Notes: generated from the sequence alone by a model not told the origin. Shown: positions 17,658-29,675, numbered from the stretch's first letter. The stretch: DNA of 64,000 nucleotides from Burkholderia sp. BCC0506 (GCF_902833145.1 NZ_CADFEN010000006.1:1-64000), one strand, 5' to 3'. Translations and numbers: made by a program.

Positions 17658-18401
17658 TCAGTGCATGTGCTGACCGCCGTTGATCGCGATGTTGGAGCCC
17701 GTCACGAAGCCGGCCTCCTCCGAGCACAGGTAGGCCACCAGCGCCGCGACTTCCTCGGGCTTGCCGAGCCGGCCCGCCGGAATCTGCGGGAGAATCTTCG
17801 TGTCGAGGATGTCCTGCGGGATCGCGGTGACCATCTTCGTCGCGAGATAGCCCGGCGACACGGTGTTCACCGTCACGCCCTTGCGCGCGACCTCGAGCGC
17901 GAGCGATTTCGTGAAGCCGTGCATGCCGGCTTTCGCGGCCGCGTAGTTGGTCTGGCCGACCGACCCCTTCGAGCCGTTCACCGACGAGATGTTGACGATG
18001 CGGCCCCAGCCGCGCTCGACCATGCCGTCGCAGACCGGCTTCGTCATGTTGAACACGGAATCGAGGTTCGTGCGGATCACCGCGTCCCAGTTGACCTTGT
18101 CGAGCTTGCGCAGCGTCATGTCGCGCGTGATGCCCGCATTGTTCACGAGAATGTCGACCGGGCCGACGTCCCGCACGATCTTCTCGATGCATTGCCGGCA
18201 CGAGTCGTAATCGGCCACGTCCACCGGGTACGCATCGAACGTGCGGCCGGCCGCATGCATCTCGGTCAGCCAGCGGTCCGCGCCGGCATTGTTCGGCGAA
18301 TACGTGACGACCACCCGGTGACCCGCGTCGTTCAACCTGATGCTGACCGCTTCGCCGAGGCCGCCCATCCCACCTGTCACAACTGCAATTCGCTTAGTCA
18401 T
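17658..18401 (-). CDS. phaB: acetoacetyl-CoA reductase, SDR family
   Basis: 247 aa. NADPH-dependent reduction of acetoacetyl-CoA to (R)-3-hydroxybutyryl-CoA for polyhydroxybutyrate. Rossmann motif TGGMGGLGEA at residues 9-18, NNAGITRD near 88, catalytic serine in NISSVNG and YAAAK with the Tyr-Lys pair near residue 155. The GRLGKPEEVAALVAYLCS tail and GGQHMH C terminus are typical of PhaB. The ribosome binding site is weak (AATAGG directly before ATG). It lies 215 bases after phaA on the same strand. Confidence 0.9.
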   Translation of the reverse strand: MTKRIAVVTGGMGGLGEAVSIRLNDAGHRVVVTYSPNNAGADRWLTEMHAAGRTFDAYPVDVADYDSCRQCIEKIVRDVGPVDILVNNAGITRDMTLRKLDKVNWDAVIRTNLDSVFNMTKPVCDGMVERGWGRIVNISSVNGSKGSVGQTNYAAAKAGMHGFTKSLALEVARKGVTVNTVSPGYLATKMVTAIPQDILDTKILPQIPAGRLGKPEEVAALVAYLCSEEAGFVTGSNIAINGGQHMH

Positions 18402-18616
18402 CCTATTAATTACCGACAAAAAAGTAATCGATGAATGGCGGGGCGACGGCATCGGCGCTGCCGCCCCACCGCTTCGATGCGCGGCCGCCCGCGTCGCGGG
18501 CGCGGCACGCACCGGTACCTCGCGCTTGTCGTTGACTGCCTGTGTGGCGCGAGAACCGCCTGGCTCGCCCGCGGCGCCGGCCCGCGCCGCAAGCGAACCG
18601 TATCGTCAGCCGCGGC

Positions 18617-19798
18617 TCAGACGCGCTCGACCGCGAGCGCGACGCCCATCCCGCCGCCGATGCACAGCGATGCCAGCCCGCGCTTCGCATCGCGCTTGAC
18701 CATCTCGTGCAGCAGCGTCACCAGGATCCGGCAGCCCGACGCACCGATCGGGTGGCCGATCGCGATCGCCCCGCCGTTCACGTTCACCTTCGACGTGTCC
18801 CAGCCCATCTGCTTGTGCACCGCCAGCGCCTGCGCCGCGAACGCTTCGTTGATCTCCATCAGGTCCAGGTCGCCCGGCGTCCAGCCCGCACGCTCCAGCG
18901 CGCGGCGCGACGCCGGCACCGGACCCATGCCCATCACGCTCGGATCCACGCCCGCGTTCGCGTACGCCTTGATCCGCGCCAGCGGCGTCAGGCCCAGCGC
19001 CGCCGCCTTCTGCGCCGACATCACCAGCACCGCCGCCGCGCCGTCGTTCAGCCCCGACGCGTTCGCCGCCGTCACCGAGCCGTCCTTCGCGAACGCCGGC
19101 TTCAGCCCCGCGAGCGATTCCGCCGTCACGCCGTGGCGCACGAACTCGTCGGTCGCGAACTGCAGCGGCTCGCCCTTGCGCTGCGGAATCGACACCGGCA
19201 CGATCTCGTCGTCGAAACGGCCCGCCTTCTGCGCGGCTTCCGCCTTGTTCTGCGACAGCGCCGCGAACGCGTCCTGCGCTTCGCGCGTGATCCCGTATTC
19301 CTTCGCGACGTTCTCCGCGGTGATGCCCATGTGGTACTGGTTGTACACGTCCCACAGCCCGTCGACGATCATCGTGTCGACCAGCTTCGCGTCGCCCATC
19401 CGGAAGCCGTCGCGCGAGCCCGGCAGCACGTGCGGCGCCGCGCTCATGTTCTCCTGGCCGCCGGCGATCACGATCTCCGCGTCGCCCGCGACGATCGCGT
19501 TCGCCGCCAGCATCACGGCCTTCAGGCCCGAGCCGCACACCTTGTTGATCGTCATGCCCGGCACGGCGTTCGGCAGCCCCGCCTTGATCAGCGACTGCCG
19601 CGCCGGGTTCTGCCCGGAGCCGGCCGTCAGCACCTGGCCCATGATCACTTCGCTGACCTGCTCGGGCTTCACGCCCGCTCGCTCCAGCACTGCGCGGATC
19701 ACCGTCGCGCCCAGTTCGGGCGCCGCAATCTTCGCCAGCGAGCCGCCGAATTTGCCGACCGCGGTGCGCGCGGCCGATACGATCACTACATCCGTCAT
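18617..19798 (-). CDS. phaA: acetyl-CoA acetyltransferase (beta-ketothiolase)
   Basis: 393 aa, the standard length of biosynthetic thiolases. It condenses two acetyl-CoA to acetoacetyl-CoA, feeding phaB. The nucleophilic cysteine is in [10 protein letters not shown] near residue 88, the catalytic histidine in [12 protein letters not shown] near 349, and the second cysteine in SLCIGGGMG near 379. ATG 19798 follows AGGAATTGAAC. Upstream is a phasin gene and downstream phaB, all on the minus strand, forming a PHA accumulation cluster. No phaC synthase gene is in the window. Confidence 0.95.
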   Translation of the reverse strand: MTDVVIVSAARTAVGKFGGSLAKIAAPELGATVIRAVLERAGVKPEQVSEVIMGQVLTAGSGQNPARQSLIKAGLPNAVPGMTINKVCGSGLKAVMLAANAIVAGDAEIVIAGGQENMSAAPHVLPGSRDGFRMGDAKLVDTMIVDGLWDVYNQYHMGITAENVAKEYGITREAQDAFAALSQNKAEAAQKAGRFDDEIVPVSIPQRKGEPLQFATDEFVRHGVTAESLAGLKPAFAKDGSVTAANASGLNDGAAAVLVMSAQKAAALGLTPLARIKAYANAGVDPSVMGMGPVPASRRALERAGWTPGDLDLMEINEAFAAQALAVHKQMGWDTSKVNVNGGAIAIGHPIGASGCRILVTLLHEMVKRDAKRGLASLCIGGGMGVALAVERV

Positions 19799-20051
19799 GT
19801 TCAATTCCTGCATCGAAATCAGTTCATCGTTCTGACGCCGGCATGGCTGCACGTGCGACGGCGCGTGCCGGGCCCCCCGGCGCGATCGCGATCGCATGCT
19901 GCCGTCCCGGCGGTCAGCACCGGTTCGCACGGGCGGCATGGCACGCCGCTGCACGGGCAACCGTGCACGGTCGTCTCGCGGCGAACCGGACGCTGGCCGA
20001 CCCCGCGTGGCACACGCGGGCGCCGACGCCGTCCGGCGCCGATCAACAATC

Positions 20052-20073
20052 GTGTCGCGCCTGCGCGCGACAC
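20052..20073 (-). terminator. possible terminator after phasin gene
   Basis: Perfect 9-bp stem GTGTCGCGC-loop-GCGCGACAC directly after the phasin stop codon. The minus-strand tail GATTGTTGATC is only moderately T-rich, so efficiency is uncertain. Confidence 0.5.
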
Positions 20074-20085
20074 GCACTCATGCGG

Positions 20086-20670
20086 TTACGCGGCCGATTC
20101 GCGCGCGGCCGCTGCGTCCTTGCGGGCGGCGGCTGCCGTCTGCTTGGCACCGCGCGCGGTCGTCTCGCTGACCGCATCGAAGCCGCTCTGCGCCGCTTCG
20201 ATCGCCCGCCCCGTCGCCGCCCGCACGGAGTCGGCTGCGGCAGTCGCCGCGGAGAGCGCCGAATTCAGCGCGGCCACCACCGGCGCCGAGCCGGCCGGCG
20301 CGTGCTTCGACAGTTCGCCGAGCACGTCCTTCAGGCGCTTGTCGTTCTGTTCGTACTGCGCCTGCGCAACCTTCGCCCATTCGGACTGCGTCGACACAGC
20401 GATGTCGAACAGATGGCGGCCGTACGACACGGCCTTGCCGGCCGCTTCCTGCGGCACCACGACCTGCTGCGCGAAACCTGCGGCCGGGTTGTTGCTGTTG
20501 AACGCGTTCTTCAGCTTGTCCTCGTATTCCTCGAGCGCCGTCCGGGCCGCTTGCAGGTTGAGTTCGACGACGGCCTCGAAACCGTGGATCGCCGGACGGG
20601 CGATCGCGAACCAGGCGGCGATACCGGATTGATAATCGGCGGCGAGTTTTTCGGGGGCAAATACGGACAT
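20086..20670 (-). CDS. phasin family protein (PHA granule-associated)
   Basis: 194 aa. N-terminal phasin_2 domain: FAPEKLAADYQSGIAAWFAIARPAI, then an amphipathic helical region rich in A, E, Q (VELNLQAARTALEEYEDKLKNAF; YEQNDKRLKDVLGEL). The C terminus is an alanine/lysine-rich tail (AAARKDAAAARESAA). Phasins coat polyhydroxybutyrate granules. The start ATG 20670 has GGAG ten bases upstream. Adjacency to phaA and phaB supports the role. A 500-base AT-rich region upstream contains a perfect TTAATTG-T-CAATTAA palindrome. Confidence 0.88.
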   Translation of the reverse strand: MSVFAPEKLAADYQSGIAAWFAIARPAIHGFEAVVELNLQAARTALEEYEDKLKNAFNSNNPAAGFAQQVVVPQEAAGKAVSYGRHLFDIAVSTQSEWAKVAQAQYEQNDKRLKDVLGELSKHAPAGSAPVVAALNSALSAATAAADSVRAATGRAIEAAQSGFDAVSETTARGAKQTAAAARKDAAAARESAA

Positions 20671-20801
20671 CGGGCACGCTCCTGTTGGCAATGCGAGAGA
20701 GGACGTAAAGAAAAAATGGAAGCCGATCGACAGCCGCTTCCTTATTGACAACCCGTCACCTGATCGAGCACGGGCAGTTGAGGGAAGTCATTCTAGATCG
20801 A

Positions 20802-20816
20802 TTAATTGTCAATTAA
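20802..20816. promoter_or_regulatory. perfect palindrome upstream of phasin gene
   Basis: TTAATTG-T-CAATTAA (7-1-7). It overlaps the minus-strand TTGACA -35-like hexamer and lies 132 bases before the phasin start codon. It is consistent with a repressor operator (a PhaR-type regulator is one guess, not shown by sequence). Confidence 0.5.
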
Positions 20817-21130
20817 GTGGCATTAATGATAGGTATAAACCCTTATTACCCTTTTCCTCGGCCGCCGAAGCCCGCGGCACGGCCGTTTCGCGGACTGCGA
20901 ATGCCAAGCGGCTCCGACCCGCAATGCTTTTTTACCTTTTTACAGCATAGCGCATCGTGACATCTCGCAATATTTACCCACCCATTATTCTGTTTATTAG
21001 AAAACGGCAATCATTGAAAACGGAGCGACCGCCCATGTAATCGTTTTTTCTGGATTTATTATGAAATCGTTTTCCGGATTATAAATGACGAATTCAATGA
21101 TCGGATGAATGGCGGCCCGCGATAAAGACA

Positions 21131-21149
21131 AGGCCGCACGAAGCGGCCT
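21131..21149 (-). terminator. hairpin after parA-like gene
   Basis: AGGCCGC, five-base loop, GCGGCCT, followed on the minus strand by TGTCTTTATC. The short T-rich tail makes it a plausible but not strong intrinsic terminator for the ParA-like gene ending at 21174. Confidence 0.65.
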
Positions 21150-21173
21150 CGATCGATGCGCTCGGGTAACGGG

Positions 21174-21938
21174 TCAGCCGGCCAGTTCGCGGTGCAGCGC
21201 GCGGAATTCCTGCGCGAGCTTGTGCGTCGGCTCGAGATGGATCACCGGCATCGCCTGCTGATGCGATTCGCGGATCTTCACCGACGCGGACAACCGCGAC
21301 GCGAGCACCGGCAGCCCTTCGTCGACGAGCTCGTCGACCAGCCGTTGCGGCAGGCTCGCGCGCGGCTGGAACTGGTTGATGACGATCCCTTCCACCTCGA
21401 GCGCCGCGTTGTGGTCCTGCTGGATTTCCTTCACGTTCTCGAGCAGCGTGTACAGCGCGCGGCGCGAGAAATCGTCGCAGTCGAACGGGATCAGGCAGCG
21501 CTCGACCGCGATCAGCGCCGAACGCGTATAGAAATTCAGCGCGGGCGGCGTGTCGATGTACACGGCGTCGTACATGTCGAGCTCGTTCAGCGCGTCACGC
21601 AGCTTGTAGATCTTGTAGCGCGACTCGAGCTTGCCGTGCAGCATGTCGAGATCCGGATGCGCGGGCATCACGTCGAGCCCGTCGAACGGCGTCGCGTGGA
21701 TGAATGACGCGACGTCCACCGGACGAAAGTTGAAGGTCAGCGCGGTTTCGAAGAAACCGGCAGCACCCGGTTGCGCATCGGGCGCGGCGTCGCCGAGCAG
21801 GTAGCGCGTCGAGTTCGCCTGCGCATCGAGATCGACGACGAGCGTGCGCAATCCCTCGCTCGCGCTGATCGCCGCCAGGTTGCAGACGATCGTCGACTTG
21901 CCCACGCCGCCCTTCTGGTTGAATACGACCCGCCGCAT
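21174..21938 (-). CDS. ParA family ATPase (solitary)
   Basis: 254 aa. Deviant Walker A FNQKGGVGKSTIVCNLA at residues 6-22, Walker A' VVDLDAQANSTRYL near 40, and Walker B-like AVYIDTPPALNFYTRSAL near 120. It is a MinD/ParA-type ATPase that forms nucleotide-dependent dimers. Start ATG 21938 has AGGGGATACC upstream. No parB gene or parS site is adjacent, so it is likely an orphan positioning ATPase (for example of PHA granules or another cargo) and not the chromosomal segregation ParA. Cargo is inferred only from proximity to the phasin gene. Confidence 0.85.
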   Translation of the reverse strand: MRRVVFNQKGGVGKSTIVCNLAAISASEGLRTLVVDLDAQANSTRYLLGDAAPDAQPGAAGFFETALTFNFRPVDVASFIHATPFDGLDVMPAHPDLDMLHGKLESRYKIYKLRDALNELDMYDAVYIDTPPALNFYTRSALIAVERCLIPFDCDDFSRRALYTLLENVKEIQQDHNAALEVEGIVINQFQPRASLPQRLVDELVDEGLPVLASRLSASVKIRESHQQAMPVIHLEPTHKLAQEFRALHRELAG

Positions 21939-22040
21939 GGTATCCCCTCGGTCGAAACGTCGAAACGGCCAGCTTAGCCGGTCAATCATGGCGGTCGCGT
22001 GACGCAGGCCGAATCGGGCGCGACTTGTGCGCGCCACGCG

Positions 22041-22664
22041 TCAGATGCGCGGCGCCGCGCCCGATACATAGCGGTTGCCGGGCACGCTCCACCGCCACGG
22101 CAGATCCTGGCCGACGCGAATGCCGATGCGCGGCCCGCCCGCCAGATCGATGGGCGGCGCCATCCCGTCGTCGACGATCGCGAACCCTTCGCGCGCACCG
22201 ACCAGATCGACGCCATCCTGTGCGCCGCCGATCCCCATCGCCTGCGTCAGCCGCGCCGGGCCGCGGCACAGGTCGCGATCGCGCGTGCGCGGCGGCCGCG
22301 CCGCACGCATCCGTTCGAGCCCGTGCAGCGGCTCCAGCGCGCGGATCAGCACGCCCGTTCCCGCACCGTCCGGGCCGCACACGCAGTTGCAGCACCAGTG
22401 CATGCCGTATGTGAAATAAACATAGAGGTGCCCCGGCGGCCCGAACATCGTCGCGTTGCGCGGCGTCTTGCCGCGATAAGTATGCGCCGCCGGATCGAGC
22501 GCGCCCGCATACGCTTCCACTTCGACGATGCGGCCGGCCCGGCCGTCCGCTGCCGCGAGGATCTTGTTGAGCAGTTGCGGCGCGACTTCGGTGGCCATGC
22601 GGTTGAAGAAGGCGCGCGGCACGATGGCGCCCGGCCATGGAGCCGCCGTCCTACTGCGTCGCAT
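22041..22664 (-). CDS. 3-methyladenine DNA glycosylase (AAG/MPG family)
   Basis: 207 aa. Alkyladenine DNA glycosylase of the Mpg family, which excises 3-methyladenine and hypoxanthine. Family signatures: RIVEVEAYAG with the catalytic glutamate near residue 47, HTYRGKTPRNATMFGPPGH, VYFTYGMHWCCNCV, and GPARLTQAMGI. GAGAGG precedes the ATG at 22664. The start overlaps the stop of the upstream Mug gene by 14 bases, so the two base-excision repair genes are translationally coupled. Confidence 0.92.
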   Translation of the reverse strand: MRRSRTAAPWPGAIVPRAFFNRMATEVAPQLLNKILAAADGRAGRIVEVEAYAGALDPAAHTYRGKTPRNATMFGPPGHLYVYFTYGMHWCCNCVCGPDGAGTGVLIRALEPLHGLERMRAARPPRTRDRDLCRGPARLTQAMGIGGAQDGVDLVGAREGFAIVDDGMAPPIDLAGGPRIGIRVGQDLPWRWSVPGNRYVSGAAPRI

Positions 22665-23181
22665 CGTGCCTCTCCGTCGTCGCCGCGAGATGAAGCGCGC
22701 GATACGCATCGACGAGATCATCGAGCCCGAATGCGAGGTTCCTGCCGCTGGGGTTCGGCAGCACCCACACACGCGCATGCCGGATGCGTGACGGCTGCAG
22801 CCCCCACGTGACTTCGCGCTGCGCCGACAGCGCCGAATACGCCGCCTTGCCGAGAAATGCGACGAAACGCGGCGCATGCCGCGCGACCTTCTGCTCGAAC
22901 CCGGCGGCCGCGGCTGCGAATTCCGCGCGCGACAGTTGATCGGCACGCGCGGTCGGCCGCTGCACCACGGTCGTCAGCCCGCACCCGTACCGAAGAATCG
23001 CGCGATCGTCTTGCGGCGAAAGTTCCGCCGGCGTGAAGCCCGCGAGATGGATCACGCGCCAGAAGCGGTTGTTTCTGCCCGCGAAGTGATGGCCGGTCGC
23101 GGCGGCGATCAGGCCGGGATTGATCCCGCAGAACAGGACGTCGAGATGGGGCGCGATGAGGTCGGGGAGTGCGTCAGCCAC
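22651..23181 (-). CDS. mug: G/U mismatch-specific DNA glycosylase (Mug family)
   Basis: 176 aa. Uracil-DNA glycosylase superfamily, Mug/TDG branch: motif 1 CGINPGLIAAATGHHFAGRNNRFW near residue 18 with the catalytic asparagine, and motif 2 VLPNPSGRN near residue 142. It removes U or ethenocytosine opposite G. The start is a GTG at 23181 with a weak GGATGAAAC site. It overlaps the Mpg-type glycosylase gene downstream. ssb is the next gene upstream, so the three make a DNA repair/replication cluster on the minus strand. Confidence 0.92.
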   Translation of the reverse strand: MADALPDLIAPHLDVLFCGINPGLIAAATGHHFAGRNNRFWRVIHLAGFTPAELSPQDDRAILRYGCGLTTVVQRPTARADQLSRAEFAAAAAGFEQKVARHAPRFVAFLGKAAYSALSAQREVTWGLQPSRIRHARVWVLPNPSGRNLAFGLDDLVDAYRALHLAATTERHDATQ

Positions 23182-23301
23182 GTTTCATCCGGCGTGCGAC
23201 CGGCAGGAACGACGTAAACGAAGCAAGGCCCGAAAACCCGGCCAAGCGACTGGCTTGACTCGGACATTCGGGCCCATCGGATGCGGGATGCCGACTGGCG
23301 A

Positions 23302-23859
23302 TCAGAACGGGATATCGTCGTCCATCTCGTCGAAGCCGCCGCCCGCCGGTGCGCTCGGACGGCTCTGGCCGCCGCCGCTTGCACCGCCACGCGCCGCGCC
23401 GCCGGCACGGCCGCCGCCGCCACCGCCGCGCTCCATCTGCTCGCCGCGGCCGCCACCGCCACCGCCACCGTAGCCGCCGCCATAACCGCCTTCGTCACCG
23501 CCGCCACCGCCGCCGCCCGAACCGCCGCGGCCGCCGAGCATCTGCATCTGCTCGGCGACGATTTCGGTCGAGTAACGGTCCTGGCCGTCCTGCCCCTGCC
23601 ACTTGCGCGTGCGGATGCGGCCTTCGATATAGACCGACGAACCCTTCTTCAGGTACTCGCTGACGATTTCCGCGAGACGGCCGAAGAACGCGACGCGATG
23701 CCACTCGGTCATTTCCTTGAACTCGCCGCTCGCCTTGTCCTTGTAGCGATCGGTCGTCGCGAGACGGATGTTCGCAACCGCGTCGCCGCTCGGCAGGTAA
23801 CGGACTTCAGGATCGGCGCCGAGGTTGCCGACGAGGATGACCTTGTTGACGGATGCCAT
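23302..23859 (-). CDS. ssb: single-stranded DNA-binding protein
   Basis: 185 aa. OB-fold in residues 1-110 ([50 protein letters not shown]). A flexible glycine-rich linker follows with many GG repeats, and then the acidic tip DEMDDDIPF that recruits repair and replication proteins. ATG 23859 follows GGAGAAACAC. Length matches other betaproteobacterial SSB. The divergent-facing neighbours (MFS gene, uvrA) mirror the ssb-uvrA linkage seen in many proteobacteria. Confidence 0.97.
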   Translation of the reverse strand: MASVNKVILVGNLGADPEVRYLPSGDAVANIRLATTDRYKDKASGEFKEMTEWHRVAFFGRLAEIVSEYLKKGSSVYIEGRIRTRKWQGQDGQDRYSTEIVAEQMQMLGGRGGSGGGGGGGDEGGYGGGYGGGGGGGRGEQMERGGGGGGRAGGAARGGASGGGQSRPSAPAGGGFDEMDDDIPF

Positions 23860-23956
23860 GTGTTTCTCCAGTAAATTCGATGCGGGGCCGCCCGCGACAG
23901 TCGTTGGAGCGGCCCGCCGGGCGAGCCGGCGAACGCCGCCGGCGCCTACCCGACAA

Positions 23957-25150
23957 TCAGGTTCCGGCCTTGCGCGGCGGCGCTTTCATGCTGGCCGCGA
24001 TTATAAGCCACGCGGCAACGAGCCCCGAACACGTATAAAAGACCGTGTTCGCGCCGCCGTGCTTGAGCAGCCAGCCGCCCACGATGCCGCCGAGCGCGAG
24101 CCCGATCGACTGCGTGGTGTTGTAGACGCCCGTGGCCGCGCCCTTGCGCGAACCGGGCGCGAGCTTCGACACGAGCGACGGCTGCGACGCTTCCAGGATG
24201 TTGAACCCGAGGAAGTACACGAACAGGATCGCCGCCACAATCAGGATGGTATGCGGTGCGCTGCCGAGCAACAATTGGCCGATCAGGATAGCCAGAATGC
24301 CGCCGAGCAGCACCGGCTTCATCTTGCCCCGTTTTTCCGCGACGATGATCGCCGGCACCATCATCACGAACGCGAGCCCCATCACCGGCAGGTAGACCTT
24401 CCAGTGCGCGGCGACCGGCAGCCCGCCGTCGACCAGCAGGCGCGGCACGACGAGGAACAGCGCCGTCTGCGTCGCGTGCAGCACCAGCACGCCGAAGTTC
24501 AGGCGCAGCAGCTCGACGTTGTGCAGCACCTCGGCGAACGGCGCCGGCACGTGCACGGGCTTCGCCGCATCGGGCACGATCCACAGCACGACGCCGATCG
24601 CGAGGATCGACAGCACGCCGACGATCGCGAACAGCCCGCTCATCCCGACCCAGTGGAACACGATCGGCGCGCCGACGATCGCGACCGCGAACGACACGCC
24701 GATCGAGCCGCCGACCATCGCCATCGCCTTCGTGCGGTTCTGCTCCGAGGTCAGGTCGGCGATGAACGCGAGCACCGCCGACGACACCGCCCCCATCCCC
24801 TGGATCACTCGACCGACGATGATCCACGTGATGTCGTGCGCGAACGCGGCGACGAAGCTGCCGAGCGCGAAGATCACGAGGCCCGCGGCGATCACCGGCT
24901 TGCGGCCGAACTTGTCGGACGCCCAGCCGTAGAAGATATAGAACAGCGACTGCGTGACGCCGTAGGCCCCGAGCGCGATCCCGACCAGCAGCACGTTGTC
25001 GCCGCCGGGAATGGTTTTCGCGTAGACCGAGAACACCGGCATGATCATGAACAGGCCGAGCATGCGCAGCGCGAAGATCGCCGCGAGCGACGTGGTCGCG
25101 CGCAGTTCGGGCGCAGTCATGCGGGAAGACGTGGCAGACGGATTGGACAT
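23957..25150 (-). CDS. MFS transporter, 12-TM (YajR-like/DHA1)
   Basis: 397 aa, twelve membrane segments. Motif A reads [16 protein letters not shown] in loop 2-3. It starts with [34 protein letters not shown] and ends in a short cytoplasmic tail; the long C-terminal extension of YajR itself is absent. Substrate unknown. In many betaproteobacteria this carrier lies between ssb and uvrA, as here. The ribosome binding site is weak. The gene is divergent from uvrA with a 264-base gap. Confidence 0.85.
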   Translation of the reverse strand: MSNPSATSSRMTAPELRATTSLAAIFALRMLGLFMIMPVFSVYAKTIPGGDNVLLVGIALGAYGVTQSLFYIFYGWASDKFGRKPVIAAGLVIFALGSFVAAFAHDITWIIVGRVIQGMGAVSSAVLAFIADLTSEQNRTKAMAMVGGSIGVSFAVAIVGAPIVFHWVGMSGLFAIVGVLSILAIGVVLWIVPDAAKPVHVPAPFAEVLHNVELLRLNFGVLVLHATQTALFLVVPRLLVDGGLPVAAHWKVYLPVMGLAFVMMVPAIIVAEKRGKMKPVLLGGILAILIGQLLLGSAPHTILIVAAILFVYFLGFNILEASQPSLVSKLAPGSRKGAATGVYNTTQSIGLALGGIVGGWLLKHGGANTVFYTCSGLVAAWLIIAASMKAPPRKAGT

Positions 25151-25374
25151 CGGGAATGAATTTCGAATGATCGGAATGTCCGCCCGGCGGCGGGCGGCGG
25201 AAGATCAGGACCGGCGGCCTGGCGGCCTTTCGGGCGACACGTCGGGGCCGGATGCAGACGGCCTGCGGGCCGCCCGGAACCGTGCGGCGCGACCGCTTTT
25301 CCCGGCGCGGATGTCGCCTTGCTGCCACCTGCTGTAAAGGCTGGGGGCCGTAAACGACGGTCTCGAAAAGCCGT

Positions 25375-25380
25375 TATAGT
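25375..25380 (+). promoter_or_regulatory. candidate -10 of uvrA promoter
   Basis: TATAGT about 35 bases before the uvrA start. A matching -35 is poor (AAACGA at 17-base spacing). No LexA box with CTGT-N8-ACAG symmetry is visible in the divergent gap. Confidence 0.4.
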
Positions 25381-25414
25381 AGCAGGTTTGGTTTCCCCCA
25401 TTTTCGCCAGGTTC

Positions 25415-28300
<2,886 letters not shown>

Positions 28301-28381
28301 CGCCCGTGCCGCCCGTGCCGCCCTGCCCGCGCGCGGCCGCCCGGCCGCGCGCCCCCTCGTTTTCCCTTCTGCGTTTACACC

Positions 28382-28401
28382 ACGCGCCAAACGGCGCGTT
28401 T
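28382..28401 (+). terminator. possible uvrA terminator
   Basis: ACGCGCC-AAAC-GGCGCGT followed by TTGCGG, a weak T tail. A second GC-only hairpin (10-bp stem) lies at 28329-28352. Either could end the uvrA transcript; neither has a full U tract. Confidence 0.45.
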
Positions 28402-28419
28402 GCGGACCATAATGGCAGC

Positions 28420-28425
28420 TATACT
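28420..28425 (+). promoter_or_regulatory. candidate -10 for the AI-2E permease gene
   Basis: TATACT about 106 bases before the start codon, in GGCAGCTATACTTTACGG. The -35 region is poor (GTTTGC at 16-base spacing), so this is provisional. Confidence 0.4.
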
Positions 28426-28530
28426 TTACGGCCGTAAGGTTCGCGATCCGCACCAATCCGGTGCGGCGCCGGGCGACCGGCACGCTGCCGCGCGCTGCGC
28501 GGCACGACACAGGGACAACAGGAATCCACG

Positions 28531-29613
28531 ATGGAGAAGCAACAGGAGTCGCGCGACACGCAGAATCGCGAGCCGCACCTGCGCAGCGTGCGGCTGACGA
28601 GCGACTTGAGCCTGCCGAAGCTGTCGGCGCTCGAGATCGGCAGCTATCTCTTCGCGCTCGTCATGATGTGGCTCGTCCTCGAGTTGCGGCTGCTCGGCGG
28701 GATGCTGGCCGGCCTGCTCGTCTACCAGCTGATCCATACGATCGCGCCCGTGATCGAGCGCCATACCACCAGCATGCGCGCGCGCTGGGTCGCCGTCGTG
28801 CTGTTGTCGATCGCGATCGTCGGCGGGCTCACCGGCCTGACGATCGGCATCATCGAGCATTTCGAGCACACGGTGCCGAACCTGCAGACCCTGCTCGGCC
28901 AGCTGATGCAGATCGTCGAGCAGACCCGCGCCCGTACGCCCGCCTGGATCGCCAACCTGCTGCCCGTCGACGTCGAACAGATGAAGACGAAGGCGGCCGT
29001 GCTGATGCACGCGCACATGGACCAGCTCCAGCAAAGCGGCAAGAGCGTCGCGCGCGGCTTCGGCCACGTGCTGTTCGGGATGATCATCGGCGCGATGATC
29101 GCGATCGGCGTCGAGCAGGGCAAGGTGCGCCGGCCGCTGTCGACCGCGCTCGTCACGCGCGTGTCGCGCTTCGCCGACGCGTTCCGCCGCATCGTGTTCG
29201 CGCAGATCAAGATCTCGGCGATCAATGCGGCATTCACCGGCATCTACCTGCTCGTCGCGCTGCCGATCTTCCACCAGCGGCTGCCGCTGTCGAAAACGCT
29301 CGTGCTCGTCACGTTCATCGTCGGCCTGCTGCCCGTGATCGGCAACCTGATCTCCAACACGCTGATCGTCGCGGTGTCGCTGTCGGTCAGCATGGGCACC
29401 GCGATCGCGTCGCTCGCGTTCCTCATCGTCATCCACAAGCTCGAATACTTCCTGAACGCGAAGATCATCGGCGGCCAGATCGAGTCGCGCGCGTGGGAGC
29501 TGCTGCTCGCGATGCTGATCATGGAAGCCGCGTTCGGGCTGCCCGGCGTGATCGCCGCACCGATCTTCTATGCGTACCTGAAACGCGAGCTGTACCTGCT
29601 GCGGCTGATCTGA
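28531..29613 (+). CDS. AI-2E family transporter (YdiK/PerM-like permease)
   Basis: 360 aa. Around eight membrane segments in the AI-2E exporter arrangement: an N-terminal pair (SYLFALVMMWLVLELRLLGGMLAGLLVYQLIH), a soluble helical stretch (about residues 115-180), then the C-terminal bundle with IVGLLPVIGNLISNTLIV and HKLEYFLNAKIIGGQI, the most conserved family motif. The family includes autoinducer-2 exporter TqsA and Na+/H+-type carriers; substrate is not predictable. CAGGAATCC precedes the ATG. It ends in a bidirectional terminator shared with purU. Confidence 0.88.
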   Translation: MEKQQESRDTQNREPHLRSVRLTSDLSLPKLSALEIGSYLFALVMMWLVLELRLLGGMLAGLLVYQLIHTIAPVIERHTTSMRARWVAVVLLSIAIVGGLTGLTIGIIEHFEHTVPNLQTLLGQLMQIVEQTRARTPAWIANLLPVDVEQMKTKAAVLMHAHMDQLQQSGKSVARGFGHVLFGMIIGAMIAIGVEQGKVRRPLSTALVTRVSRFADAFRRIVFAQIKISAINAAFTGIYLLVALPIFHQRLPLSKTLVLVTFIVGLLPVIGNLISNTLIVAVSLSVSMGTAIASLAFLIVIHKLEYFLNAKIIGGQIESRAWELLLAMLIMEAAFGLPGVIAAPIFYAYLKRELYLLRLI

Positions 29614-29637
29614 AGCCGCCCGCTCGCCAACGGCAAC

Positions 29638-29675
29638 GAAAAACGCCGCGTCCCGTGAAGGGCGCGGCGTTTTTC
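29638..29675. terminator. bidirectional terminator between AI-2E permease gene and purU
   Basis: Perfect 13-bp stem GAAAAACGCCGCG / CGCGGCGTTTTTC with a 12-base loop. A/T runs at both ends give T tails on both strands, fitting two convergent genes. Confidence 0.92.

Larger units (their letters stand above)
20671..21173. other. 503-base AT-rich regulatory/intergenic region
   Basis: Between phasin and ParA-like genes, both minus strand. Much of it is far richer in A+T than the surroundings. It contains a 15-bp palindrome at 20802-20816 near the phasin promoter region, TTGACAATTAATC on the minus strand, four AAAACG/CGTTTT half-sites at 21001-21073, and the parA-side hairpin at 21131. No credible coding frame is present. 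Confidence 0.6.

Noticed and set aside
23360-23560. Tandem GGN-like repeats in ssb read as a possible satellite repeat
   Set aside because: They encode the glycine-rich linker of SSB, which is normal for the protein.
25321-25414. LexA box upstream of uvrA
   Set aside because: CTGTAAAGGCTGGGGG resembles one half-site, but there is no second CAG half at the right spacing.
28329-28352. GC-only hairpin after uvrA as a strong terminator
   Set aside because: The 10-bp stem is perfect but followed by CCCCTCG before any T run, so it is not a classical intrinsic terminator.
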